The notes: generated from the sequence alone by a model not told the origin. A stretch of 64,000 nucleotides of DNA from Hanleya hanleyi (GCA_036873755.1 JAVTVY010039217.1:1-64000), one strand, 5' to 3'; shown: positions 11,201-26,200, counted from the stretch's first letter. Numbers and translations: made by a program.

Positions 11201-14200
11201 ATCCCAATGATATTTGGATCTTATAGCAGCATACATTCTTTCTTGACCTTGGTGGCAACCTCCTAGCACTGAATCATGATAGGCTTGGAGTATATCTTTG
11301 CGATTACCTCTAGGAACAGCTATCTGTTTGGTATAAGAATCGGCAGCCTTTTTATTTTTTGTATTAAAGAAATGATACAGAATTCCGTCCTCAATCACAT
11401 AATGATATGCTTCAGCAACTAAGCGACGACTCTGTTTTGGATCATCCGGAAGATCACCATTTTCTTTGTAGGCAAAGATCGGGGCTAAGTCAGGACACTC
11501 ACGCTGTATGCCCTCCAGAAATGGATTTGAAATTACAATTTCAGTATTGACTTGTGCCACAACAATTGTATCTTTTGGACATATAGTTGCTAAATGAGCA
11601 TGTTTCGGTTCCCTATATGTTAGAGTTGCCTCAATTGGCTCATTCTGATTCTCTGTATTGGATAAATATGTGGTTTCTATACTACTCACAATGGTTTCTT
11701 CTGTACTTTCAGTTGTGGTTGCTTCATATTCTCTTCTAGACAACCCATCAGCATTTCCATTTTTAGCTCCTGGCTTGTACTGAATTGTGAAATTGTACTC
11801 TTGAAGCTCGAGAGCCCACCTGCCTAGTCTACCTTTGTTAGCTTTTATGTTGTTTAACCAAGTGAGGGCAATGTGGTCAGTGAAAACACGAAAGTGAGCA
11901 TTTGCGATGTATGGACGAAAGGCACGAACTGATTCGACTAATCCAAGACCTTCTTTCTCTGAGATATGCCATGTCTTTTCACTACCGCGCAGGGATCGTC
12001 CGCCAAAGGCTATAGCATGTTCATTGCCTTTTTCATCTTTTTGTCCTAAAACATATCCTATTGCACTATCAGACGCATCTGTTGAAATAATGAATTCTTT
12101 TTGGAAATCTGGATATGCTAATATAGGGGCTGTGACAAGTGCTTGTTTGAGTGCTTTGAATGAATTTTCAGTGTCATCGGTCCATTTGAATTTAACATCT
12201 TTCTGAAGAAGTTGATTCATGGGGGATGCTATTGAAGCATAATTTTGTACAAATTTGCGATAGTAATTGCATAAACCTAGGAAACTTCGAACCTCTTTCT
12301 GTGATTTTGGTCTGGGAAATGATTTAACAGCATGAACTTTGGCTTCATCCACATGAATACCTTGATCACTTAGCACGTGTCCTAGATACGGAACTTGTCG
12401 CTGTGCAAATGCGCATTTTGGCGGTTGTAATTTAAGATTTGCTTCCCGTAAGCGAGAGAAAATTTGTCCAAGATGGACCATATGTTCATCTAATGTGTTT
12501 GAATGGCAGAGTATGTCATCTATATAGCATAGGGTGTGAAGATAAGTAAGGCCGGCAAGGACCTGTGACATCATGAGACTAAAGCTCGCGGGCGAATTTC
12601 TCATTCCGAACGGAAGAACTCGGAATTGGAACCTTCCCTGATCCGTCGTAAACGCGGTCTTTGGTTTTGTGTCATCATGTAGTGGAATTTGCCAAAAACC
12701 ACTTGCCAGGTCAAGAACAGAAAATATTTTAGACTTTGCCTGTGCTACAGAGTCGATAGCATCTGATAACAATGGGAGGGGAAAAGAAATTGGTTCTGTG
12801 ATCGCATTCAGCTTGCGATAGTCTACTGCAAATCTATATTTTCCATTTTTCTTTTTCACAAGCACTACAGGGGATGACCATTCAGATAGTGATGGTTCAA
12901 CTATGTTATTTTCTAACATTTCTTTCACTAATTCATCACATCGCTGTTTTGTCTGGGGGCTTTGTCGGTATGGACGTGAATAAATCGGTTTTTCCGTTTT
13001 AGTGAAAATTCTGTGATAATGAGCACTAGCTTTGCCTAATTCACTCATATCTTTGGCAAAAACATCACGGTTATGACCAAGAAATGCTAAAAATGATTCC
13101 TTTTGTTTGGGTGTAAGTATGGAATCGTCTAGTGTTATTCCTAGGTCTCGTGCTAGGTTAGCATAATAAGCATCACTTTTCGTGTCTCCTTCCACGAAAT
13201 TTACATCAGCGGAGTTGTTTGACGTATTCTCTTGTTTCATTGTTGTAATAGAGTCCGGTGTAACTACGTGAAATGTGGCAATTGTTGCATGCTTCTCGAT
13301 ATAGACAGGAAGGTTGGATGGGTTCATTACTTTGTAAACAGCCATTTTGTTTCTAACTTTTGCGACAGTGCGCGCACCTGCAATGCTATATTTTGCTGAA
13401 AGTGACTCTATTGGCTCCAATAAGATCAAATTTCCATCACCTGCTTCAGGTACATATACAGGAAAATTTATTTCACGCTTTGGTTTAACCAGAATAATGT
13501 CTGTTGTTTTGGCACTCCCAGATTCTTTATGTCCATATACTTTGTTGTTTGTTTCAGTCGCCATGGAAATGTTAAACTGACCATTACAAAGCAATAGTTT
13601 GTTCCTTTTAAAATCAATGTTTGCATCATATTTCCTTAGGAAATCCTCTCCTAAAATTACATCTTTGTGTAATGTTTTAAATACATAAAATTCTCCATTG
13701 AGCTCTTCAAGATCTTCAAATTGAATTGGTAAATTCACTACGCCTAACACGGAATGAACTTCACCACAAACACCTGTAATGGCTCGTAATTTACATGTAT
13801 TAACGACTGCATTTGGGTAGGCTTTCTGCAAACACCTTTGTGAAATGCAAGAGATGCTTGCCCCTGTGTCGACTAAAGCATGTGTTTTTAACTTGCCAAC
13901 CTTGATATGCACTGAGCTTTTCTCAAGGGGTGTTGTGAGAGAAATGTTAGGTCTCACTTGACAATGTATGCTATTGTAAGCTCTACCAACTTTTTGACAG
14001 TTGTGTTTGTTGCACTTCCAGCTGGCCATTTTACTGTTTAAGGTTAAGTCAGTTTGAATTTCCAAGACAAGATAGATAAACAAGCTAGTTAGTAAATCAT
14101 ATGGCGATTATACTTACTCTTAGTGTTTGTCACTCTTTCTTGGTACTCAGGCTCTTTAGCTGGTTCTGTCAGTCATCAAAGGCGGCTTGAATTATTTCAT

Positions 14201-17200
14201 CTTCGTCTAATCATTCTTGTGTTGTTTTTCCTTGGGTGTTCACCATTCGTTGCATATTCCGATGACATCATACATTCCGGTATGAAATCTCTTAGTTTGG
14301 GGAGCTAAGAGCAGTTTGTACTGGGAAAGTCTGTCAATCTTAGAAGATTACAGGCCGGGTATCTCCATCATCTATAACCAGGTTGGCTCACTGGTTATCA
14401 CATTAATAAGTAAGTCGTAGTCCATGGTAAATATACACAACCTAGCTTTATTTACCCTAATCTAATTATCTAACCTTGACGTAATATTAATTCTAATATA
14501 CACAATTATACAGCACTTCCAGTTATTACAGAAACTATATGTTAGTACATATAGTAATCTACATTTACAAGTGTTACCTATATAACTTACATTTACTAAC
14601 TGCCTTGGCGCTGCAAAGTCGCATGCCAAGATGAATTCTAAAAGTGAACTGACTTGGTTTCCTACTGCATACATATTTATATACATTATAGTTTTAGTGA
14701 AATCCACAGGTAGACATTCTTAACAATCATAACACACTTTCAACAATTGTTCAAGTAATCCTAACGTCCTGTCATGTCTGCCAGCTATCCTGTTCATTCA
14801 GTATGACATCTCAATTAACAGTAGGGACTCTTACCTAATAACAACAAGGATTATCTGAGACTAAAATGACAGTCTGACTACAATTGACACCTGGCTCCTG
14901 TCTTTGCACCAGCTGGTCAGAAATGGTCTAACAACACTAATTAAATGTCAACTGTTATCAAAACATCCTATTACAATCAATACTCAAACCCCTAAATCCT
15001 AATTCCAACATGTGTTACATAATAAACAAATATTAAATAGTAATGAAATATAATTGAGGTACATGTTCATTTTACAAATTTACATGTACATGTCTTATGG
15101 CTCTGTTATAGTATTTACTGGAATTCAGTTTACTCAATACACGAGGCCCAATCCACCATAAATAACGTCTATAAATCTATTCAGTTTACTCTGTTACGGG
15201 TCACCATATACAGGGGCGGGATTATCCTACATGTACACCCCACAATATACAGAAGTAGCCAAACAGTGTATCCATTCACAGAGTTCAGTGTTGGAGATTG
15301 TGTCAATGCCTATCTATATTGAGGTGCACACAGTTCAGTGTTGTGGATTGTGTCACTGTCCTTACCTATATTGAGGAGCACATAGTTCTCTGTTGAGGAT
15401 TATGTCAATGTCCTCACCAAAATTGAGGAGCACACAGTTCAGTGTTGGGGATTGTACCAGTTTCCTTACCTATATTGAGGAGCGCACAGTTCAGTGTTCG
15501 GGATTGTACATTGTACCAATGTGCTTACATGAACATATATTGGGAAGCACACATTTCAGTGTTGGGGATTATGTCAATGCCCTTATCTATTTTGATTACC
15601 ACACAGTTCAATGTTGGGGATTGTGTCAATGTCCTTACCTATATTGAGGTGCACACAGTTCTCTGTTGAGGATTATGTCAATGTCCTTACCAAAATTGAG
15701 GAGCACACAGTTCAGTGTTGGGGATTGTGCCAATTTCCTTACCTATTTTGAGAAGCACACAATTCAGTGTTGGGGATTGTGCCAATGTCCTTATCTATTT
15801 TGAGGAGCACACGTACATTTCAGTGTTGGGGATTATGTCAATGCCCTTATCTATTTTGATTACCACACAGTTCAGTGTTGGGGATTATGTCAATGCCCTT
15901 ATCTATTTTGATTACCACACAGTTCAGTGTTGGGGATTATGTCAATGCCCTTATCTATTTTGATTACCACACAGTTCAGTGTTGGGGATTGTGCCAATGT
16001 CCTTTTCTATTTTGAGGAGCACACAGTTCAGTGTTGGAGATTGTGTCAATGCCCTTATCTATTTTGAGGAGCACACAGTTCAGTGTTCGGAATTGTATCA
16101 ATGTCCTTATCTATTTTGAGGGGCACACAATTCAATGTTGGGGATTGCGCCGACGTCCTTAACTATTTTGAGGGGCACACAGTTCTCTGTTGGGGATTGT
16201 GTCAAGGTCCTCACCTATATGGAGGAGCACACAATTCAGTATTGGGGATTGTGTCAATGTCCTTATCTATTTTGAGGAGCACACAGTTCAGTGTTGTGGA
16301 TTGTGTCAATGTCCTTATCTATTTTGAGGAGCACACTTGTGTTGGGGCTTGTGTCAAAGTCCTTACCTATTTTGAAGTGCACACATGTGTTGAGGATTGT
16401 TTCAATGTTCTTACCTATACTGTGGGGCACACAGTTCAGTGTTGGGGATTGTGTCAATGCCCATACCTATACTGAGGAGCACATGTTTCAGTGTTGGGGA
16501 TTGTGCCAATGTCCTTACCCATATTGAGGAGCACACGGTTCAGTGTTGGGGATTAACCTATTTTGAGCAGCACACAATTCAGTGTTGGGAATTGTGCCAA
16601 TGTCCTTGCCTATATTGAGGAGCACACAGTTCAGTGTTGGGGATTGTGTCAAAGTCCTCACCTATTTTGAGGCGCACACATGTGTTGGGGATTGTGTCAA
16701 TGTCCTTACCTATACTGAGGAGCACACAGTTCAGTGTTGGGGATTGTGTCAATGTCCTAACCTATTTTGAGGAGCACACATTTCAGTGTTGGGGATTGTG
16801 CCAATGTCCTTCAGTTTCAGTTTCAGTTTCAGTTTATTGCAAAGGAATCAGCAGATGCTGTTTTTCATCCGTGCAGATTATTTACAATATTTACATAAAA
16901 ACAATAAAAACCTAAAACAATAGAAACAATATCACAGCGAGACAATGATTGTATAAATGATTACGGGATGATCACGATTTACATATCACACAGTAGTATA
17001 TTGCACTGTATATGGAAACATCACATTAAAAAGGTTCAACAAACGTTCTTATATACTTAGAACAGTGTTTTTTAAAAGTCTGTAAGGTTTGACTACGCTT
17101 TACCTCGTCTGGCTGGCTATTCCAGCTAGTAACCCCAAGAGCCCATAACAAATTCTTATGGTAATTTCCACGAAAAAGATTTAGTGGAGCAGATCTTGTG

Positions 17201-20200
17201 TTATATGAATGCTTTTCAGAGACATGCTTGAAACTTGTTTTGAGATGACTTGGCGTATTGCCATTAATAGCCTTCCAAACTAGGGTACATCTATTAAGAT
17301 AAAATCTTTGTCTAACACTCAACCATCCACATTCCTTTAACATATCCACTCTATGTGTCCTTACCCATATTGAGGAGCACACAGTTCAGTGTTGGGGATT
17401 AACCTATTTTGAGCAGCACACAATTCAGTGTTGGGAATTGTGCCAATGTCCTTGCCTATATTGAGGAGCAAACAGTTCAGTGTTGGGAATTGTGCCAATG
17501 TCCTTACCTATTTTGAGGAGCACATAATTCAGTGTTCGGGATTGTGTCAAGTGTCTTTATCTATTTTGAGGTACACACATGTTGGGGATTGTGCCAACAT
17601 CCTTACCTATTTTGAGGTGTTTGCTGCCAGTGTAGACTAACCATTCGTAGACCTCATCAGCTATACAGATTATATCTCTTTCTATACACAGCTTGGCTAC
17701 CATCTCTAATTCTTCCTGCGTAAAGACCTACCAAACAATGAATGCATCAATAATTTCTTCTACAATTCAATCTCAGACACAAAACTTCCTAGATTTCTTG
17801 CGCTGTAAAACTTACCTTCACATACCTTATTGCTATCGTGTTCCTACGCGATTGCCTTATTGTAAAACATTACCACAGAAACAAAATAGTCCCTGTGCTC
17901 CCCAGTGCCCATGCGCGAGTACCCAGAATCCAATCTGTCCAACCACGTCACTTCCTTCTTTCCTCTACAAGTCGTAGTGGAAACACGTGTTCTAAATTTC
18001 GTCTGAAAAATCTTGGATCTACTTTGAGTTTACCACGCATTACCTCGGAATTTACCTTGGATATTACCTCGGATTCTACCTGGGATTAATACCTTGGATT
18101 TACTGTGATTCTGTGATTCTTGGATTGCCTACCGGGCCTGGAAATCTCACCCGTCGGGAAGTATTCAAATCATCTCTGAATCAAATAAAATGGCTTCTAT
18201 TGTCTGCGTTGTATGTGGTCTATGAAGCCGGCCTACGGGCGCACCTTGGTGCGTCCGTTGTGTCGGGAGAAACTGGTTTGACCAGTTTGTAAGAGGAATG
18301 AGCTTTGTCCCGTCACGCTATTTCTGACAAAGGGAAATATCTTGTCGGTTCATGTGCTAGTGTATTTCTGTCGTCTCCCGTCTGGCGGGGCCGAGAAATT
18401 GTATTGTTCTCCGTCTCGTCTTTAGAGTAACGGAGAGCCTTCTTTTCTTATGTCTGTTAAACGTAATTTCATGTTTATATGACACCCCGTTCCACTTATG
18501 GTTGTAATAAATATTCTTCCCAACTATTGTTACCAGGCCATGGTAATGTTCAGATTGATAGTTCAATTTGATAGCAATTTTATATCATACAAAGTATATT
18601 GTTTTATTGTCTAATAATATTCGCATGTTCATATTAGTATATACTGAGTGAAGACAGCTGCATTGATGTTACATGTATACAATTGCATTTCTCTCAGATA
18701 CATGTACATTGTAAGTAATTGGCTGTTGGTTCAACAGAGCTGCTGAACATGTACTGGCACAGTCAATCTGTGTTGGTGGATTAAAAGTTAATCCGTATTG
18801 TAGATGTGCTGCTGTTCTGGGTATTAATTAATAGGGAACAATAACTTAATTTTGAATGCACGGTTAGCCAGTATTTAATATGCATGTTACCTGTTGTCAG
18901 GTAACTTCTGGTGTTTATAGTTACGTTATCCTTTGGTCACCAGAAGGGGTTAAAAGCAGGCACCCAAAGGCAGAAGTGGGCAGAACTGACCATGGAGGTC
19001 AGCATGAGGACATGACTTGGTACATAATATACAGTCACATGTATATTGCATACATGTAAGTCTAACACATGTATATTGCATTAATGTGAGTGTGTTCAGG
19101 GGAATTGTCCACTGAGGACAAGTCAGAAGGATGACAAGCAGTTCCATGTATAATTGAGACATGTAGGCCTGCATTCAAAGACTATGCAAACAGAGCAACT
19201 TGAAAGTGAACCGTCCATTTGGAATTACCCGCCACAACTATTTATACCTGTGTCGGGTGGAATCAGGTCCGATCAACAGTGTAAGAACTAACATGGACTA
19301 TATGGCGAGATGTTGTACCGTTGACTGTGCTATTAATAAGTGACTTGTCGTCACTCAGTGTATAAGTTTATATGCCATGATCACCTGCAGTTATATTCAG
19401 CAATGTAAATAAACCATGAACACTATACATTGGAGAACTTGGACTTCCGTCGTTAATATTTGAGGTTACCGACAATCGTCAGCTCCCCACAGACATTTGT
19501 CTGGTAACAGATGGTGAGAACCCAGCTTACTAACTTTTGTGTTAGTACGAGATGCCGTGTACCTGTATGTCGGTTGATAAGACGACACATTTGATTCAGC
19601 ACGTGATGAACACAAGAAACCGCTTGTGATGACAAGATGTTTAACAAGCACAACCGGACAGTGACGATGAACTCAGATGACCAGTGAAACATGTCATGAA
19701 GATACAATGAAGATGACCTGTGATGATCATCAACATTGTCGAAGATACTGGAGATGTTGCACATTTCTTTTTAAGATGTCCAAGCAGCTAGTGATGACAT
19801 ACATGTAGCGAAAAAGTTCACCTACTGGACAGTTTTACATCGACCAGCCATGATGCCTGTGTGTTAAAGAATTTGAGGAACCAGCTTAACTTATTGTAAG
19901 TACAGTCACAATTTGTTTTGCCTCTATCTTTTGGTATTCTACAAAATAAAGGTATCTTATTAAGCTTATTGCAAACTAGCGCAAGTAAGTAGTTATATAA
20001 GTAAGATGGCTAGCTGGAAGTGTACTAAAAAGAACTGTCAAATGGTCAGTAGGAATTACCGTGGTAGAAAACCAATGGTTGCATTGGCTACCCCACTGAA
20101 AAGCAGCTTGGTAAATGTCCAGATAGGCAAACTGAAGACGAAAGCTCTAGTAGATACTGGAGCGGGAATTACGTGCATTTCTGCACATTATTTTCGTAAA

Positions 20201-23200
20201 GCTTTCCCAAAGTTGGCTCTTGAAACTTGCTTTTTGCAGTCCATTTCTGGTGTATGCGGTGAAATACATTCAGTTTTGGGAACAGTTAGATTGCCAGTTA
20301 GGTTTGAAGACCTGGGCGATTTCAATGCCAAATTTCATGTGTTGAAAAGATTGCATCAAGATGTTATATTGGGTCAAGATTTCTTAGCAGATCATGGTGC
20401 AAACATAGATTGTAAAAATAATATGCTGTCCTTGGTTCATGGGCAGTTCAATGTTTCTGTGGTCGCCTCGGGAGAGAAACATAATCCCAGTGTAAGTGGC
20501 ATGTCTGGATTGGCAAAAACAATTGCCAGTGTAGTGATTCCCGCCAAATCAGAGACAAATATACCATTACACATTTCTAAATTGCAAGATGGGGAACTTG
20601 TACTGTTAGAACCTATTGAGTCATTATCTGCAGCTTACGGTGTAGCAGGTGCTAGGTCCTTAGTTCAGGTATGTCAAGGGACTGTAATATACAGACTACT
20701 GAATCCATCCACCCTCCCTGTACACATTGGGAAGAATATTAGCCTGGCAAACTTCCATATTGTGAACTCAGATTCTGTCCTGGATGCAAAATTAGATGAA
20801 CAACCTGAAGTAATATCTGTTAGTTCTGTAAATACTGATACACAGAATGATGAATATTATGCAAAGCTAGCATGGGAATTGGGCATAACATTGGAAGATT
20901 CAGTCTTGACTTCAGAGCAAAAAGATGGCTTTTTGGCATTTCTAGGCAGGCATAGAGATATCTTTGCCAAAGATATGACTGAGTTAGGGAAGACTGAATC
21001 ACATTATCACAAGATTATCACCACAACTGAAAAACCTATCTATTCACGTTCATATAGGCAGAGTCCTCTAACTAAGCAAAGAAGTGATGCATTAGTACAG
21101 GAAATGTTGGATAATGAGATAATAGAACCTTCTCTGTCAGAATGGTCCTCACCGATAGTGCTTGTAAAGAAGAAAAACGGTAAATACCGATTTGCCGTAG
21201 ATTACAGAAAGCTCAATGCAGTCACGGAACCGATCTCTTTTCCGTTACCGCTGTTATCAGATGCAATTGATACAGTTGCCCAGGCCAAAGCCAAAGTGTT
21301 TACTGTGTTAGATTTGTCCAGTGGTTTCTGGCAAATACCGCTTCATCCGGACACAAAACACAAAACTGCATTTTCGACGCAACAAGGCCAGTTTCACTTC
21401 AACAGGCTTCCCTTTGGTATGAGAAATGCTCCAGCCAGCTTTCAGTTGATGATGAGCCAGGTACTGGCAGGTCTGAACTGGTCCATTTGCCTAACATACA
21501 TTGATGACATACTGGTCTTTTCAAAGGATGTAGAGGAGCATACCGTTCACCTCAGTAAAGTTTTTGCTCGATTGCGCGAAGCAAACCTAAAGTTACAACC
21601 TCCTAAATGTCAATTTGCACAGTCCCAAGTACCGTATCTGGGTCATGTTCTTAGTCACCTTGGTGTTCATGTCGACAAAGCCAAGGTTGAAGCTGTTAAA
21701 ACATTCCCTCGCCCCAAACGTCAAAAAGATGTGCGTAGCTTTCTTGGCTTATGCAATTATTACAGGAAATTTGTCAAGAACTACTCTCAGATTGCATCGC
21801 CATTAAACAACCTACTGTTGAAAGACGTAAAGTTGCAGTGGACTGACGCATGTGAAAATTCATTCACTGCACTGAAAGAAGCCCTTATTCAGGCTCCTGT
21901 TTTAGCCTTTCCAGACTTCCAAAAGGAATTTATAATATCCACTGATGCTTCGGATACTGCTATCGGATTTGTACTGGGACAAAAAGACAAAAATGGTCGT
22001 GAACATCCCGTTGCATTCGGTGGTAGGTCTCTGCGAGGAACTGAGAAAACCTGGCACATATCTGAGAAAGAAGGGCTTGCCCTTGTGGAAGCAGTTCGAT
22101 CCTTCAGACCATATGTGGCCAGCTCTTGTTTCTCTGTGTATACAGATCACATTGCCTTGAAATGGTTGAATAACATCAAAGCAAATAAGGGTAGATTAGG
22201 TAGATGGGCTCTTGAGCTCCAAGAGTACACCTTTGTCATTCACCACAAACCAGGTGTTAAAAATGGGAATGCCGATGCTCTCTCGAGAAGAGAATATGAT
22301 TCAAACACAGAGATAACAGAAGATGAAACAGTCGTGAGCAGTGTTAATGCTGATGAGATGGATAAACGCCGCGAGAGGGTACAATGTACCTTATTGTATG
22401 AGACAGACCCCATTGATCAACCTATTGAAACCATTGCCGCAATACATGCAAATTCTAACATATTTGTTGTTGAGGAATCTATTGAATTGTCACTGAGGGA
22501 TCATGCACAATTGCCTGATCTTCAGAGACAATGTCAAGATTTTACTCAAATTTTTGATTACAAAGAGAAAGGGGAACTTCCTGAAGACATCAAAGAACGC
22601 CGACGCCTGGATGCCACCTCATATCATTATGTCATTGAAGATGGGGTCCTTTACCACTTCTACAATACACGAAGCAAAATTGCTGCTGAAGGTCACATGA
22701 AACAATTAGCAGTTCCTCGATGCCTTCGCCCAGAAATTTTGAAAGGATATCATGATTCTGTCCTCGGGGGTTGTCATCAAGGCCAAGAACGAATGTATGC
22801 AGCTATTAGAGCTAAGTACCACTGGCCAAACCTTTGGACAGACGTGTGTACCTATGTACGCACATGCTCAGTCTGTCAACAAATCAAGCGTGACATCCAT
22901 GGTGCAAAAGCACCACTTGTGTCATTTGGAATTGAACCGGCCTTTCAAAGATTGCATGTTGATATTATCGGTCCTTTCCCAGTTACACCGGAAGGTTACA
23001 AATATCTTCTATTAGTTGTTGATAGTTTTAGCAAGTGGCCTGAATGTTTTCCATTGAAAACGGAAACTGCCAAAGAGGTGTGTTCAGTACTGTACAAAGA
23101 GATTCTCACACGCTATGGTGCACCAAGAACCTTGATCAGTGATAGAGGTGCAAATTTCATGTCGAACCTGGTCAATGCATTATCTGACTTATTTCAGATA

Positions 23201-26200
23201 AAAAGGAAATTCACCAGTTCTTATCACCCGCAAACAAATTCTACTTGTGAGCGAATGAATCAATTCATTGAACAGGGCCTGAGAGCCTACATCAATGATA
23301 AACATACTGATTGGCCAGACCATGTACCTGGTATCATGATGGCTTACCGCATGACACCAGCGACGCAGTCCACAAAGTTGTCTCCCTTTCAGTTACTCTT
23401 TGGTAGGGAAATGAGAGCCCCGGTAGATATAGCACTGATTCCAAAGGATACACTTGCTCGCGATCACAAGGCATATCTTGCAAAAGTCCTTGACAATTTA
23501 GCAGTATACAAAAAAGTTGCTGAAGAAAATATAAACAGGGCTCAAGAAAAAGGTAGCAAGCAATACAATAAGAAAACAAGTGTACCTTCTTTTGAACCAG
23601 CCCAAAAAGTTTGGCTATATTGTTGCAAGAAAACTAAGGGGTTATCCCCTAAGCTTAGCAGAAAATGGATGGGTCCATATTACATCGTTCTGGTAGGGCC
23701 ACACTTCACCTACAAACTACGTAGAAGTTCGGACGACAGGGAAGTTAAATCTATGGTACATGCAAACCGGTTAAAGGTTTTTCAAGACCCTGCAAACAGG
23801 CCGAATTATGATCCTGATGAGTTAACGGATCAGGATGATGAACTCAGCCCAAATGAGATAGATACCGAGGATGGGACAAATCTTCTATCACATCCTAATG
23901 AGAACAGGCCCATGGAATTGGGTCAGAACCAGAAAAATAAGCCCACTCATACCGATGACGGTGTAAATTCACAAGAAGTCAAGTCACCAGCTGGTGACAC
24001 TACTCAACGAACAGAAATGCCTAAACGTAGCTTTATGGCTAGAGATATTGAGAAGATCCTAGCATCAAGGCGATATAATGGGAGAATGTGTTATAAGGTG
24101 AAATGGCTTGATAAAACACAAGGTTCCACGTGGGAGTATGACACTAGTTTGCCTGAAGAAATGCGCCACAGATATCATGCTGACAAAACAATGTCTGGCA
24201 GAAAAAGGCGTAAACCTTTGGCGCAGAATAAATTTTTTGTGAAGAAACAGGAAGAGAATGTTAGTTCGGTTTATACGTGTAAGACCTCTCTTCAACGAGA
24301 TATCCAGCACAGAAAATATGTTAAAAACATATCAGCTCCTGCGGCTATTCATGCTGTGAATAGTATTAAAAAGGACACGGATAGTTACAGTGTTAAGGCC
24401 ATTTATGAGGATAGGGATGGGAAATGTGACATATCATGGTTTCCGCTAAACGAAGTTCCCAGAAAGAAAGTTTCCAGTTTTGTGAAATTTGCGTTGATGG
24501 AATTGCAAAACTATGAGGATGAATTACGAGCTGAAGACCCAAAACATTGGTTATTGGAAGATAACCCCCGCGCACATGACTGATCCAAGTGAAGCGTCCC
24601 TGGGACAAAATGTTATACAAGAGTAGTTGTATGTCATACCAGTGGAATGCTCTTGAAAACACAAATATTCACTGTGTTGATAGATTTCTACAGGATATTG
24701 AGCATCATAATCTGATGACTGACCGTTCAATGTTCAGTAATCAAGCTTACCAGTAACTTTGAAAGGAACTGAAAACCAACACATTTTGAACTTTGATCTC
24801 ATACCCTTAGATCTTGCCTGGGTCTTGTCAGCCCTGACACTTTCTAAGGTGGTTCTAAGATTTGGCTTGACAAACCATATCAAAGAACCAAAAATGAAAC
24901 ACATGTCAAAATTATCTTTCATATGAATGTATCTCAAAGCTTGATTAGTGAAAGTTTGAGCAGATTCCCATTTACCAGTACACCTAGGTATCTAGAGTCA
25001 TTGTTGCAAATATAGGTGTAGATGGTCGTGTTTTTAATTCTTGAAAAATAACTTCTTGTTCCATTGTAACCCCCCCCCCCCATTTTTCCACATCTCTTTC
25101 AGTAGGATCTGGTAGTAAAGTAAATTCTTTTTCTTTTACTAAATCGTACACTACCAGCTGCCATCTTCAACTTAATTCTACTCCTTCCGAGATATGAAAA
25201 TAATCATTAATCAGAGGCAAAGTGGAAGGTGACTGTACCATGTATTTGTTTTAAGTGTTTATAATTTTGTAAGGAATTATTTCAGATGTACATGTGTAGA
25301 AGATGACATCAAGAATTACATATCCTTCTGCATGCTTTACATGAGCACAACGAGTCCGGCTCTTTTATAAATGATGGACTTGGACTGCAGTGAACTTATC
25401 ATGGATTCTTTTCTTTTGAATTGTATTAAATATATTCATTATTCGCAGTTTCGGCTCTTTTATAGATACAGGACTAGGACTGATGTGAACATATAATGAT
25501 GAATTGTAATTGTATAAATGTATTTTTCAAAAAGTTTCGGGACGAAACTTAATGAGACAGGAGGGAACTGTTACCAGGCCATGGTAATGTTCAGATTGAT
25601 AGTTCAATTTGATAGCAATTTTATATCATACAAAGTATATTGTTTTATTGTCTAATAATATTCGCATGTTCATATTAGTATATACTGAGTGAAGACAGCT
25701 GCATTGATGTTACATGTATACAATTGCATTTCTCTCAGATACATGTACATTGTAAGTAATTGGCTGTTGGTTCAACAGAGCTGCTGAACATGTACTGGCA
25801 CAGTCAATCTGTGTAGGTGGATTAAAAGTTAATCCGTATTGTAGATGTGCTGCTGTTCTGGGTATTAATTAATAGGGAACAATAACTTAATTTTGAATGC
25901 ATGGTTAGCCAGTATTTAATATGCATGTTACCTGTTGTCAGGTAACTTCTGGTGTTTATAGTTACGTTATCCTTTGGTCACCAGAAGGGGTTAAAAGCAG
26001 GCACCCAAAGGCAGAAGTGGGCAGAACTGACCATGGAGGTCAGCATGAGGACATGACTTGGTACATAATATACAGTCACATGTATATTGCATACATGTAA
26101 GTCTAACACATGTATATTGCATTAATGTGAGTGTGTTCAGGGGAATTGTCCACTGAGGACAAGTCAGAAGGATGACAAGCAGTTCCATGTATAATTGAGA

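Larger units (their letters stand above)
7313..15115 (-). mobile_element. Ty3/Gypsy LTR retrotransposon, minus strand, very recent, gag not found
   Basis: Two 737-bp LTRs (7318-8054 and 14374-15110) look identical on reading, implying a recent insertion. A 5-bp duplication GTATT flanks the element (7313-7317, 15111-15115). LTR tips are TATAAC...GTTAT in element orientation, not TG...CA. A candidate primer-binding site TGGAGATACCC starts at 14367, six bases inside the 5' LTR. A purine tract GGGGACGGAGGGAAC precedes the 3' LTR. Pol occupies 14083-9226. There is no reading frame for a capsid protein in the 290 bp between 5' LTR and pol. The element sits in intron 7 of the KYAT3-like gene, in the same orientation as the gene. 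Confidence 0.95.

Noticed and set aside
18950..19174. 74-codon minus ORF repeated identically at 25991-26215
   Set aside because: It lies within the LTRs of the plus-strand Ty3/Gypsy element and is repeated only because the LTRs are; no domain. The same applies to 7406-7651 and 14462-14707.
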